Shown: positions 8,055-16,100, counted from the stretch's first letter. The stretch: 22,697 nt of DNA from Opitutaceae bacterium (GCA_005787865.1 SXZN01000197.1:1-22697); one strand, 5' to 3'. Notes: a model not told the origin generated them from the sequence alone. Numbers and translations are program-made.

Positions 8055-8909
8055 ATGAAAGTTGTTTCATCTACTCCCCGCCTGATCATGTGCGCCACGA
8101 CTTGGTCGCTCGAAGGATACCCTGCGCCGGCCCGCGAATGGTCGCTGGAGCGCAAACTCACTGCCATCCAAACAGCGGGCTTTGATGGGGTGTGCGCCAA
8201 CGTCACCCCGGAACTAAAAGCCGGCGCCGCGCGGCGCGGCTTAGCGATGATGAGCGGATTTGATTGCAGCGATTTAGCCGTGACGCGCCCGCGCCTCGAA
8301 GCGCAACGAGCGCTCGGGGTGCATTTCATCAATATTCAATTACTCAATCACGACACGCCACCCGCCCAAGCGGCCGCGCTCGCCGTGCGACTCATTAAAC
8401 TCTCCAAACGGCTCGGTCTTGGCGTGCACATTGAAGTGCACCGCGACACCGCCACCGAAACTCCGGAGAAATTCACGGAGATTGCACGCCGTTACCGCCA
8501 AGCCACCGGCGAGATCATGCCCGTGACGTGGGATCATTCGCATTTTGCCGTCTCCAAGCACATGCTGCCGAAAGATTATTCCGCCCGCCTGCTGGCCTGG
8601 CCCGAGTCGATTCAGCACTCCCAAATGTTTCATCTGCGCCCCTTCAATAGTCAGCATTGCCAAATTCCCGTAACGAACGGCCGCGGTCGGCTCACTCCGG
8701 AATTTCGCGATTATTTAGCGTTCACCGAGGATTTATTTACGCTCTGGCTGCAAGGCCCGCGCCCCGGGGGCGAACTCTGGGTCTGCCCTGAACTGGGGAC
8801 CAGCGTGGGCTATAACGTCAGTACCAATCCCCCCGTCTGGCCCGACGCTATCCGTTGCCGCCAAGAACTCCTCGGCGCTTGGGCAAAAGCGCTGGAACGA
8901 GCAGGATAA
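8055..8909 (+). CDS. Xylose-isomerase-like TIM-barrel protein (sugar phosphate isomerase/epimerase family)
   Basis: A 284-residue protein starting at MKVVSSTPRLIMC. The frame also opens at 7929, but that would add 42 residues of hydrophobic, unlike-family sequence. It has AP-endonuclease-2/xylose-isomerase-like barrel features: LERKLTAIQTAGFDGV near 31-46, and metal-ligand-like residues at strand ends, namely Glu127 (HIEVHRDT), Asp160/His161/His163 (VTWDHSHF), His193 (MFHLRPFN) and Glu246 (VCPELG). Such proteins isomerise or epimerise sugars and keto-sugars with a divalent metal. No signal peptide is present, so it is cytoplasmic. Divergent transcription from the rhamnosidase operon and position next to the LacI regulator suggest it processes a sugar released by this locus. 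The exact substrate is unknown. No Shine-Dalgarno precedes the start. Confidence 0.8.
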   Translation: MKVVSSTPRLIMCATTWSLEGYPAPAREWSLERKLTAIQTAGFDGVCANVTPELKAGAARRGLAMMSGFDCSDLAVTRPRLEAQRALGVHFINIQLLNHDTPPAQAAALAVRLIKLSKRLGLGVHIEVHRDTATETPEKFTEIARRYRQATGEIMPVTWDHSHFAVSKHMLPKDYSARLLAWPESIQHSQMFHLRPFNSQHCQIPVTNGRGRLTPEFRDYLAFTEDLFTLWLQGPRPGGELWVCPELGTSVGYNVSTNPPVWPDAIRCRQELLGAWAKALERAG

Positions 8910-8947
8910 CTGCTGATTTTTTTCGGAAGCACTCATCATTTTTGGCT

Positions 8948-8985
8948 CCGGGCCGAGCCCGGTCGGCTGATCGCTAGCCTCGGCC
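8948..8985. other. Inverted-repeat structure downstream of the TIM-barrel gene
   Basis: A perfect short hairpin CCGGGC-CGA-GCCCGG (8948-8962) overlaps a second inverted pair, GGCCGAG (8951-8957) with CTCGGCC (8979-8985). It lies 39-76 nt after the TIM-barrel stop. No T-run follows it, so it is not a standard intrinsic terminator. It may be a factor-dependent terminator, an mRNA 3' stem or a repeat. Confidence 0.35.
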
Positions 8986-9084
8986 AGCGGGGTTCCTGGC
9001 GCGACGCAGATGAGACCGTGGCAACGGCGCGCAAGATCCGATCGTGATACCGACAATATTTCGCCGCAAATTGCTGAAAATCCC

Positions 9085-9112
9085 TTGACTGTGACTGAGC
9101 ATTTTTCATAAG
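9085..9112 (+). promoter_or_regulatory. Candidate sigma70-type promoter of the LacI-family gene
   Basis: TTGACT at 9085-9090 (5 of 6 to TTGACA), a 16-bp spacer and CATAAG at 9107-9112 (4 of 6 to TATAAT). Transcription would begin near 9119, after the GTG at 9118, which supports the ATG at 9163 as the real start. It is a pattern match only. Confidence 0.4.
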
Positions 9113-9118
9113 TTAATG

Positions 9119-9131
9119 TGAAAGTTTCAGT
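9119..9131. promoter_or_regulatory. Candidate autoregulatory operator (TGAAAGTTTCA palindrome)
   Basis: TGAAAGTTTCA (9119-9129) is a perfect dyad around a single central base. It extends to GTTTCAGT (9124-9131), which is the exact reverse complement of ACTGAAAC at 7913-7920. It falls on the predicted transcription start and before the ATG at 9163, a position suited to repression by the encoded regulator. Confidence 0.35.
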
Positions 9132-9162
9132 ACGGGCGAAGTCCCAGCCCATCGCCCACCCC

Positions 9163-10206
9163 ATGCTCCTCACTGATATTGCCAAGATAGCCAGCGTCTC
9201 ACCGGCCACGGTGTCGCGCGCCATCAATCAGCCGCAGCTCGTCGCGGCTGAGAGTCTCGCACGCATTCGCGCCGTGATGCTGGAGCATAATTACGTGCCG
9301 GCCCCGCTCAATCGTCGCCGCGGCCCGAAGGCTCGCCTCCCCGAACAGCGTCGCATTGGGGTCTGGTTTGTCGGGGCTAAAGCGAACAATTCCAATCTCA
9401 ACTGGTTTCAAGATCAGCTCCTGGAAGTTCAATCCACCGATCCGCATTACCGCGTCGATCTCCGCGTGCTTTTTTCCAATAACCCAGATGAGCTCCCGCG
9501 GAACTTGGCCGGTGAGAATTTGGATGGGGTGATCATCCAAGGCATGGAACCCTCCGCTGAGTGCCTCGCCAAATTGCGCGAACTTCCTCACGTGTGGTTC
9601 ATGACCCGCCGGTCAGCTAGTTATCCAGGGGATTACGTGGAGCCCAATAACGTGGAAAATGGCCGCATGGCGGCTGACTACCTCAAGGAACGCGGCCATA
9701 AATCAGTCGCCGTGATATCAACAGATCCCGATTATAGTGCGGTAGTTGCTCGCAATTATGCTTTTGTAAATCGAGCAAATGAGCTTGGCCTAGCGGTCCA
9801 TACGATTTTAGGCCAATCGAATCCCGGGGTTAGCTACCTCGAAATCGCCCCCCTCCACGGTGAAAGCGAAGTCCTCGTTCGGCGCCTCCTCGCCTGCACC
9901 CCCAAGCCCACCGGCTTGTACATCCCTGTCGATCACTTCTGTGGTGCTTTTTTCCGCGCCCTGCGGGCAGCTGGGAAAAAACCGGGTCGGGATGTCGAAG
10001 CTATCTTAGGTAATTATAACCCAATGATTTACCATAATATTGATCATTCGCCAGCGGTTCTAGACATTAATCTTCCCATGCTGGTGAGAAAGGTGATTGA
10101 CCACTTGCTTTGGAGAATTGAAAATCTTGATGCATCCGGTAGAATAGGCATCACCGTTTCTCCCCGACTCATACCCCCTTTGGCCGTCAACGGCACTACC
10201 CACTAA
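9163..10206 (+). CDS. LacI-family transcriptional regulator
   Basis: A 347-residue DNA-binding regulator. Residues 1-22 form the LacI helix-turn-helix (LTDIAKIASVSPATVSRAINQP), followed by the second and third helices to about 45 and a periplasmic-binding-protein-like effector domain from about 64 (RRIGVWFVG; DGVIIQGMEP; YVEPNNVENGRMAADYL; RGHKSVAVIS). The ATG at 9163 places the helix-turn-helix at the N-terminus as is usual. A GTG at 9118 would add 15 residues and coincides with the predicted transcription start. The hinge is atypical: after the tyrosine it reads VPAPLNRRRGPK instead of the usual PNxxARxL, so the minor-groove leucine is not where expected. The gene lies between the TIM-barrel gene and the TonB receptor, so it likely controls the locus in response to a sugar. 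Confidence 0.9.
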   Translation: MLLTDIAKIASVSPATVSRAINQPQLVAAESLARIRAVMLEHNYVPAPLNRRRGPKARLPEQRRIGVWFVGAKANNSNLNWFQDQLLEVQSTDPHYRVDLRVLFSNNPDELPRNLAGENLDGVIIQGMEPSAECLAKLRELPHVWFMTRRSASYPGDYVEPNNVENGRMAADYLKERGHKSVAVISTDPDYSAVVARNYAFVNRANELGLAVHTILGQSNPGVSYLEIAPLHGESEVLVRRLLACTPKPTGLYIPVDHFCGAFFRALRAAGKKPGRDVEAILGNYNPMIYHNIDHSPAVLDINLPMLVRKVIDHLLWRIENLDASGRIGITVSPRLIPPLAVNGTTH

Positions 10207-10280
10207 CATTTATCCCTTTCCCGACCTTATGAACCCGCTACGCGGCGTTCATTTTCGGAAACTACAAACCACCAATAAGC

Positions 10281-13200
10281 ATGAAACCAGCCCCCTACAG
10301 CTACCGCAACCGCGCCCAGCAAGTTCTGGTCGTCGGTTTGGCGGCATTGCTGACGTCTTCGATCGCCTTCGGGCAGTCGGACGACTCAGTTCGCCGTCTC
10401 CAAGAAGAAAACGCTGCCCTCCGCAAGCGTCTCGCCTCCCTCGAAGGCCAAGCTCAGCCCGCGGCCCCTGCCGCTCAGGCTGCTGCTCCCGCCGCTGCTC
10501 GCCCTGCGATGGCTGCTGAGCCCGTGGACAAGGATGTCTTAGTCCTCACGCCCTTCGAAGTGAAGAGCGACAAGGATTTCGGCTACCTGAAGACGAATGC
10601 AGTCACCGCGACTCGCGTCGGCATGGAAATCCAGAATGTACCGTTGAATATCTCGGTGCTTTCCCAAGAATTCCTCAGCGATACGAACGCCCGCACGCTG
10701 ACCGATTTGTTCCGGTACTCTGCGGCCGCCTCTGGTGATACCCGCTTCAGCGGTATGCGCGTGCCTGCAAACGAGAACACCCCTCAGGGTGGTTTCACGA
10801 TGCGCGGTTTCCAAGTTAACAATATCATGCGTAACGGTGTGTTTCGCTACATCTCGCATAATTTTGACAACGTAGAACGTATCGAGGTCGTCAAAGGACC
10901 TGCCTCCGTATTCTTCGGTCAAGGCTATCCCGGCGGCGTCATCAACTTCATCACGAAGCGTGGCGAATTTCGCGATATTCCAGGTAGCATCACTCACCAA
11001 CGCGACCACTACGGTGGCGAACGTGTGCTGGTCGACCAAAACACCATGCTGTCGAAGAAAGCAGCTATCCGCTTTGTCGGCGGCTGGGAAGACACCAAGG
11101 GCGAACGCCGATTTGCTTTTCGCAAAGGTTTTACGGCCACGCCCAGCTTGACCCTCAATCCGCTCGATAGCGGTAGAGTAAAAATCAACCTAGACTTTGA
11201 ATATTCAAATCTACGGGTTAATGCCAACGACTACGAGTGGATCTACAGCGACTTCGCCGGCTGGCACGCCGCGTCGAAAACCTCGCAGAATACGGCCTTC
11301 GTCAATAACGTGATTACTGCTAGCGCCGGTAACGGCCTCGCGGCTAACGTCGTTCAGATGACCGACACCCCGACCCTCGCTTACGGTACGTACATCAACA
11401 ATAAACGTATCGCGACCGGCAATCTGAACCTGCCGGCCTACACAGCGGTTAAACGGGGTGCTTATTACACCGACAAGAGCGGCAAGCACATCTATGATGA
11501 AGATTTCAATTATAGCAACCGCGGCGCCAGAACCTGGAGTATCAATAAAGTGGTTAGCGCCAGTGTTGATATTGCAGCGACCGATTGGCTGGATGTTCGC
11601 TATGTCTTAACTAAGGACAATGCGGATGACGATCACATCGGCCAAGGCGGGGCGCTGATTACCCCTTACGCCGACGGTATCCACTTCAATGCCGCTACCG
11701 GTAACACCTCGGGCTACTACCGCGATACCACCGTCCAAAACTTGGATATCGTACTCAAGTACGACGCCTTTGGCACCAAGAATAAGATTTTGTTTGGCCA
11801 TCAACGCTCAGAATGGCTTCAGCAATACAACGCCAACGCGGGCATCTCCGATCTGAACTTCGCCGGCCTCCCCGGCGCACGGAATGTGATTTCTAACCCC
11901 GACTACGCGGGCGTGAACGTGGGCAAGTACAATTGGATGAACGTACCGATTAATCAAGTCATCTACCAGCGCGATGGCACCATCAAGCCGGTGAGACAGA
12001 TCTTCACCAACTACGACCCAGGCTTTGAAATTCAGCCTGACAATCAAAAATTCTTTACCCGAGACCGCACCGCGCTGGACGGGTATGTGCCGAGACTGAA
12101 AGGTACCTACGTTAACTTGCAAAGTACTTTGCTGAACGATCGCCTGACGGTCTTGGCGGGTATTCGCGAAGAAAATCGTCTCGAGCGACTCCAGTATCAG
12201 TTCAATAACGCCCCCTGGTTTATCTATCCGATCGACGAAGAAATGTGGAAGGATCCGGTCAAGTACCCCGAAAATGTCTGGGGCCACAGCATCAGCTACC
12301 AAAAAACGATCCCCCAAGATCAAGATGGCAAGTCGTGGATGGCCGGTGCTTCCTATGCTATCACCCCACAGCTGTCGGTTTATGCCTCCGTTTCGACCGT
12401 GTTTAAATATAACACGGGTAACATCGGTGGCTTCTATCCTGGCGATGAGGTAAAGTATGCCGCTGCCATGCTCGATGCATACAAGGCCGCCGGCCAAAAC
12501 AGCTTCAGCTGGCGTGGAAAAACGATCTCCTCAACCGCTGATTTCGTGAATGCCGTTAATGCCGAGAATTTCAGTTCGATGATCCCGAACGAGAACGGAA
12601 TGAATAGTGAAATCGGTGTGAAGTATACTTCGAAGGATCAGAAGATTGTGGGTACCCTATCAATCTTCAGCGCCAACCGCGAAAATCGTAAGGAAGACGA
12701 TGGCGTTGCTCAGAGTAACTTGAATGAGAAATTCAATTACAGCACTGACCCAATTATCCTTGCCGGCGCTACTGCCGCGAGAGCTAACGGCGTGCAACTT
12801 GATGGGTTTGGCGCTAATTCTGGTCGTCTCTTCCGCATTCGCTCTTACGGCAACAATGTGCGAGTGCAGGGCGGCGAGGCCGAGGTCATCTGGACCCCAA
12901 TCCGCAACTTCCAAGCCGTCATCAATGGTTCCTATATGCCGGAAGCTTACACGATTGCAGACAGTCGCGCGGTCTATGCCCAACCAGGCACGGCGGGGTT
13001 TGCTGCTCTCACGGCTACTCAACAACGCGATTCCAACATCCTGTGGAAATCTCGCGTTGAGAACATCCCTGAGTATCGGTTCAACTTCTTCGGGAAGTAC
13101 ACGTTCACCCAGCCCGTCCTCGGCAGCTTCGGCCGCGGTTCGAGCATCGGCCTCGGTGTGCGTTACTCTTCCGAGACGGTTGTTTCCCGTTCCGTGGATT

Positions 13201-13400
13201 GGAATCCTCTCGCGGGCGGCTTCCAAGCCGGAAACTACATCGTTGCCGACCTAACCGTTGGTGTGCCGTGGGAATTCGCTGGCTACAAGATCCGCACCAG
13301 CGTCGGTATCTATAACGTTACCGATGTAGAGTACTCGGAAGGATCCTATGTCCGCTCTCCTGCGCGCAACGCGCTCTTGACGAATACCGTCACGTTCTAA
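10281..13400 (+). CDS. TonB-dependent outer-membrane receptor with N-terminal coiled coil
   Basis: A 1039-residue receptor. A signal peptide (1 to about 32, ending SIAFGQ) is followed by a short heptad-like coiled coil (VRRLQEENAALRKRLASLEG, about 37-56) and an Ala/Pro linker (about 58-82). A TonB-box-like segment (DVLVLTPFEV, 85-94) leads to the plug domain (about 105-230: NVPLNISVLSQEFL, GGFTMRGFQVN, NVERIEVVKGPASVFFGQGYPGGVINFITKR). The remainder is a 22-strand-type barrel ending in a terminal Phe (LTNTVTF), the usual outer-membrane assembly signal. It would import oligosaccharides or another ligand using TonB energy. No SusD-like gene is beside it, as is usual outside Bacteroidota. It lies 74 nt after the LacI gene and is closed by an intrinsic terminator, so it may be expressed as its own unit. 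The ligand is inferred from neighbours. Confidence 0.95.
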   Translation: MKPAPYSYRNRAQQVLVVGLAALLTSSIAFGQSDDSVRRLQEENAALRKRLASLEGQAQPAAPAAQAAAPAAARPAMAAEPVDKDVLVLTPFEVKSDKDFGYLKTNAVTATRVGMEIQNVPLNISVLSQEFLSDTNARTLTDLFRYSAAASGDTRFSGMRVPANENTPQGGFTMRGFQVNNIMRNGVFRYISHNFDNVERIEVVKGPASVFFGQGYPGGVINFITKRGEFRDIPGSITHQRDHYGGERVLVDQNTMLSKKAAIRFVGGWEDTKGERRFAFRKGFTATPSLTLNPLDSGRVKINLDFEYSNLRVNANDYEWIYSDFAGWHAASKTSQNTAFVNNVITASAGNGLAANVVQMTDTPTLAYGTYINNKRIATGNLNLPAYTAVKRGAYYTDKSGKHIYDEDFNYSNRGARTWSINKVVSASVDIAATDWLDVRYVLTKDNADDDHIGQGGALITPYADGIHFNAATGNTSGYYRDTTVQNLDIVLKYDAFGTKNKILFGHQRSEWLQQYNANAGISDLNFAGLPGARNVISNPDYAGVNVGKYNWMNVPINQVIYQRDGTIKPVRQIFTNYDPGFEIQPDNQKFFTRDRTALDGYVPRLKGTYVNLQSTLLNDRLTVLAGIREENRLERLQYQFNNAPWFIYPIDEEMWKDPVKYPENVWGHSISYQKTIPQDQDGKSWMAGASYAITPQLSVYASVSTVFKYNTGNIGGFYPGDEVKYAAAMLDAYKAAGQNSFSWRGKTISSTADFVNAVNAENFSSMIPNENGMNSEIGVKYTSKDQKIVGTLSIFSANRENRKEDDGVAQSNLNEKFNYSTDPIILAGATAARANGVQLDGFGANSGRLFRIRSYGNNVRVQGGEAEVIWTPIRNFQAVINGSYMPEAYTIADSRAVYAQPGTAGFAALTATQQRDSNILWKSRVENIPEYRFNFFGKYTFTQPVLGSFGRGSSIGLGVRYSSETVVSRSVDWNPLAGGFQAGNYIVADLTVGVPWEFAGYKIRTSVGIYNVTDVEYSEGSYVRSPARNALLTNTVTF

Positions 13401-13432
13401 TCGGTTAAACTAACGTTTACCGTCACTATTCA

Positions 13433-13463
13433 GGGCGGCGCCTCTCTAGGCGCCGCCCTTTTT
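13433..13463 (+). terminator. Intrinsic terminator after the TonB receptor
   Basis: A perfect 10-bp stem, GGGCGGCGCC (13433-13442) with GGCGCCGCCC (13449-13458), has a 6-nt loop and is followed by five T residues. It lies 33 nt past the receptor stop. Confidence 0.93.
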
Positions 13464-13636
13464 CTGCCCAACCCGCCCGCTTTAACCCTCAACCGTCCAC
13501 CGCTTTTCAGCGGAACCACCTCGCCCGAGTACTCGCCGCCCGCGCGGCATCGTTCAGACCCAAAGCCCGCCGCTTGGCCTGTAATCAGCGCCCCGATTTT
13601 TCCTCACGCTCCGTCGATAACTTGACTCACTCCAAC

Positions 13637-14146
13637 ATGCGCTTCGCCTTCGCCTTTTTCCTGCTCCTCCCACTCGCCGCGTTAGCTGATTCCCCTTTCA
13701 CCGGACGCTGGCGCCTCGATAACGCGCGCAGCACCGCCCTCGATGGCTGGAGCACCTGGGAACTAGTCATCACTGTCGCCGAGCCTCGCATCAGCCTGCA
13801 ACACGACATGCAATGGCATTCCACCAAATTCTCGGCGACCAATACGGTCGATACCACGCAGTCAGTTGCTTTGCCGAATTTCTTTCGCGTCGAACAACGC
13901 CACATGGCCCTCTATCCGGCCCAAGGCGGCGTGACCCCCGTTCGCGCCAGTTGGATCGACGCTGGCCGCACGCTCCGCCTCGAGGCCGAAACCCCGCTCG
14001 AAATTTCCCAAGGGCAAGCCATCCTTCGAATTTACTCCGAGTATCGTTTGCTCGAAGGCGACACGACCCTAGTCCTGATCGAGCTGCACCACTCCCGCCC
14101 ACAACCCTTGGTCTACCGCTTCACCAAAGTCCCCGAGCAGAAATGA
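13637..14146 (+). CDS. Small secreted protein of unknown function, beta-rich
   Basis: A 169-residue protein starting at MRFAFAFFLLLPLAALADS, a Sec signal peptide. Starting at 13574 instead would bury this signal behind 21 polar residues. The mature part opens with FTGRWRLDNARSTALDGWSTWELVIT, which resembles small secreted beta-barrel (lipocalin-like) proteins that begin 'GtWkLn...KS'. It continues with alternating beta-strand-like segments (RISLQHDM, TLRLEAET, TLVLIELHH). No catalytic motif or named domain is recognised. It stands alone after the receptor's terminator and before a repeat-rich gap, so it may have its own promoter, although none is clear in 13464-13636. A role in the carbohydrate locus is only guilt by association. 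Confidence 0.7.
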   Translation: MRFAFAFFLLLPLAALADSPFTGRWRLDNARSTALDGWSTWELVITVAEPRISLQHDMQWHSTKFSATNTVDTTQSVALPNFFRVEQRHMALYPAQGGVTPVRASWIDAGRTLRLEAETPLEISQGQAILRIYSEYRLLEGDTTLVLIELHHSRPQPLVYRFTKVPEQK

Positions 14147-14154
14147 AGATTGCC

Positions 14155-14180
14155 CGCGAAATACGCGAGCTGACGCGAAA
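14155..14180. repeat. Short degenerate CGCGAAA direct repeats
   Basis: CGCGAAA at 14155-14161, CGCGAG at 14164-14169 and CGCGAAA at 14174-14180 are spaced 9-10 bp apart, just after the stop of the small secreted gene. They look like a remnant of a dispersed intergenic repeat. The copies are few and short. Confidence 0.4.
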
Positions 14181-14225
14181 AATGATTCCTTCAACTCCAC
14201 TCAATCAGCCAAGCTCAGCCAATTC

Positions 14226-14367
14226 TAACCACGGATTTCACGGATGAATACGGATAATCAAGCAAAGACAAATCCCCTGGCTTTCACCCCACAGGTGAAC
14301 GGATTTGAGCCAGGTTTTTTCTATGAATTATCTCTGCAGCCGTGGAGTTTCGTGGAATCCGTGGTTA
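14226..14367. repeat. 142-bp inverted-repeat element (MITE/REP-like)
   Basis: The element is bounded by TAACCACGGATTTCAC (14226-14241) and its inverse GTGGAATCCGTGGTTA (14352-14367), 15 of 16 positions complementary. The left end continues as spaced ACGGAT copies at 14231, 14240 and 14250. It contains no credible gene, but it carries a terminator-like hairpin in its middle. AACCACGGATTTCACGGAT-type sequences look to me like dispersed intergenic repeats, although only one copy lies in this window. It occupies most of the 313-bp gap 14147-14459. The remaining 14368-14459 shows no clear promoter or other structure. Confidence 0.65.
14276..14320 (+). terminator. Terminator-like hairpin inside the inverted-repeat element
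   Basis: Nested stems CCTGGCT (14276-14282) with AGCCAGG (14308-14314), and TTCACC (14283-14288) with GGTGAA (14294-14299), have a one-sided bulge at 14300-14307 and are followed by six T residues (14315-14320). It could end transcription from the small secreted gene, or simply be part of the mobile or dispersed element. Confidence 0.55.
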
Positions 14368-14459
14368 ATTCCGAAAGGATGATTCCGGTTCAGGCCGGCC
14401 CCGCGCCTCTTGCGCGCCGTCTCGTATCTTTCGCCGGCCTCACCTCCGCTCTTCCTAAC

Positions 14460-16100
14460 ATGCATCGATTCTTTCTGCTCCTGACCATCTGTTGCGCCAG
14501 CTTTGCAACACTTTGCCGCGCGGAAGCGCCGGCGAAAACGGGCTTCGTGATGCGCTGGGACGGCGACTGGAAGGTCGCCGGCGCCCTCCCCGAGAAAGTT
14601 CTGCTACTCAGCTTGCAGGGCCTCACCAACCGCGCGACCCCGCAGCTCTACATTGTCCATCCGCGCGATTTTCAGTGGGAGATCACCGAACCCCTCTTCG
14701 AATTCTACCAGCGCAAGCATGGCGTAAAATTTGCGGAAGTGAAAAATACGGAAGAGGCGCTCAGCCGCTTCGCCCACTACGCCAAAGGCTACGTTATCTG
14801 GGACCCAGCCGTCCCCGCCTCGATGAATGTCGCGCTGACCATTGCAGGATTAGAGAACGCGCTGGTCGTAACGACCGCGCAGCTAGCGCAGATGGAAAAA
14901 CACCGCCTGCCGCCCATCGATGACCTCCGCGGTCGCTACACCGGGCAAACGGATGCCCAGATCTACACTGACGCCGTCACCCGCTACTGGGCGCGCTGCT
15001 CCCGCGATAGTATCATGCTGATGGGCGGTCATGCCGGCGCGGTGCGCCAGCCCGCCATGGCCGACTGGGGCGTTCAGCAGAAAATGTTCTTCCACGATCT
15101 CTCGGCTAATCCCGCGCGGCATCCGGAGGAACTGGCCCTAGCGCAAAAACTGCTGAGCGAACTGCGTCCAGGCGCGATTATCTTTGGTTGGCATTCCTAC
15201 GGCAAAGATACCGAGGAGCAATGGACCACCCTGCTTTCCGGGTACGGTCATAAGATGGAGGGCCTGCACAATCTGCCCAACCTGAGCTTCAATTCCCAGT
15301 TCGGCTTCACGCCCGGTTTCAAGTTCACCAACCACCACCATGTCGCCCGCGACGCGCAGCTGACGGCCGAGGCAAAAGTCTACCTGTCCTTCGTCCAGTC
15401 CGACAGCATTGGCATCGGCGTATGGACCAAGCCCGGCCGCGGAAAATTGCCCTTCGCTTGGCAAGTCACGATGAACTGGACCAAGTTCTCCCCGGCCGCT
15501 CTCGAATATTTCCACGAGAGCGCCACGCCCAACGACTACTTTATCGGCGGGCTGAGTGGCCCCGGTTATATGTATCCCAACCATATCCCAGCGGAGCGCT
15601 TCCCTCAACTGATGCAGGAGGCGAACGAGCTGATGACCGAGCTTGATGAACATATCATGGAGATCATGGATAATTCCGCGGCTGACGGGAACGTGGGCAA
15701 TGCCGATCTGACGAAGGAAACCGTTGACCGTTATTACGCAGCTTTCCCGAATGTGATCGGCTTTATCAATGGCTACGGCCCCGCCCGTACGCGCGACCTG
15801 CGTGATACTCGGCCGATGATTTCCTACGACTACTACATCGACCCGCGCCGCCCACGGGCCGAGGTAGCCGCCGATCTGAACGAGCTCATCGCACTCAATA
15901 CCACGCGACCCTATTTCCTCCTCGTCCACGTGCGCGAATCGAACGACGTCAATAGCCTCATCACCATCACGCAGCAACTCGATGGTCCCACGGAAGTGGT
16001 GCCCGTCGATGTCTTCCTGAAACTCGCCGCCAGTAAAAAAACCTACACCACCCGTTACCAAGATCCCGCCGATCCAAAACATTTTAAGGGATATAAGTGA
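14460..16100 (+). CDS. GxGYxYP-family putative glycoside hydrolase, secreted
   Basis: A 546-residue protein starting at MHRFFLLLTICCASFATLCRAEA, a Sec signal peptide. The frame continues upstream to 14244, but that part runs through the inverted-repeat element and would bury the signal. The family-naming motif is present as G367-P-G-Y-M-Y-P373 in LSGPGYMYPNH. The N-terminal part (about 27-250: KVLLLSLQGLTNRATPQLYI; YVIWDPAVPASMNVALTIAG) matches the GxGYxYP N-terminal region, and a C-terminal barrel-like part follows (SDSIGIG near 315-320; ISYDYYID). The family is predicted to act on carbohydrates, but to my knowledge the reaction is poorly characterised. CC at 11-12 is not a lipobox, because Ile precedes the first Cys. 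It heads the plus-strand set of lyase, symporter and PLP enzyme genes. Confidence 0.85.
   Translation: MHRFFLLLTICCASFATLCRAEAPAKTGFVMRWDGDWKVAGALPEKVLLLSLQGLTNRATPQLYIVHPRDFQWEITEPLFEFYQRKHGVKFAEVKNTEEALSRFAHYAKGYVIWDPAVPASMNVALTIAGLENALVVTTAQLAQMEKHRLPPIDDLRGRYTGQTDAQIYTDAVTRYWARCSRDSIMLMGGHAGAVRQPAMADWGVQQKMFFHDLSANPARHPEELALAQKLLSELRPGAIIFGWHSYGKDTEEQWTTLLSGYGHKMEGLHNLPNLSFNSQFGFTPGFKFTNHHHVARDAQLTAEAKVYLSFVQSDSIGIGVWTKPGRGKLPFAWQVTMNWTKFSPAALEYFHESATPNDYFIGGLSGPGYMYPNHIPAERFPQLMQEANELMTELDEHIMEIMDNSAADGNVGNADLTKETVDRYYAAFPNVIGFINGYGPARTRDLRDTRPMISYDYYIDPRRPRAEVAADLNELIALNTTRPYFLLVHVRESNDVNSLITITQQLDGPTEVVPVDVFLKLAASKKTYTTRYQDPADPKHFKGYK

Noticed and set aside
11808..12497. A 229-codon minus-strand frame opposite the TonB receptor.
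   Set aside because: Antisense shadow of the receptor barrel, with no recognisable family.
13500..13513. Small hairpin CCGCT-TTTC-AGCGG downstream of the receptor terminator.
   Set aside because: Only a 5-bp stem with no T-run, and a strong terminator already lies at 13433-13463.
14244..14459. Possible 72-residue N-terminal extension of the GxGYxYP protein.
   Set aside because: It runs through the inverted-repeat element and would bury a good signal peptide that begins at 14460.
14490..14495. Possible lipobox cysteine (TICC) at the N-terminus of the GxGYxYP protein.
   Set aside because: The residue before the first Cys is Ile and before the second is Cys, neither of which fits a lipobox. 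A normal Sec signal is more likely.
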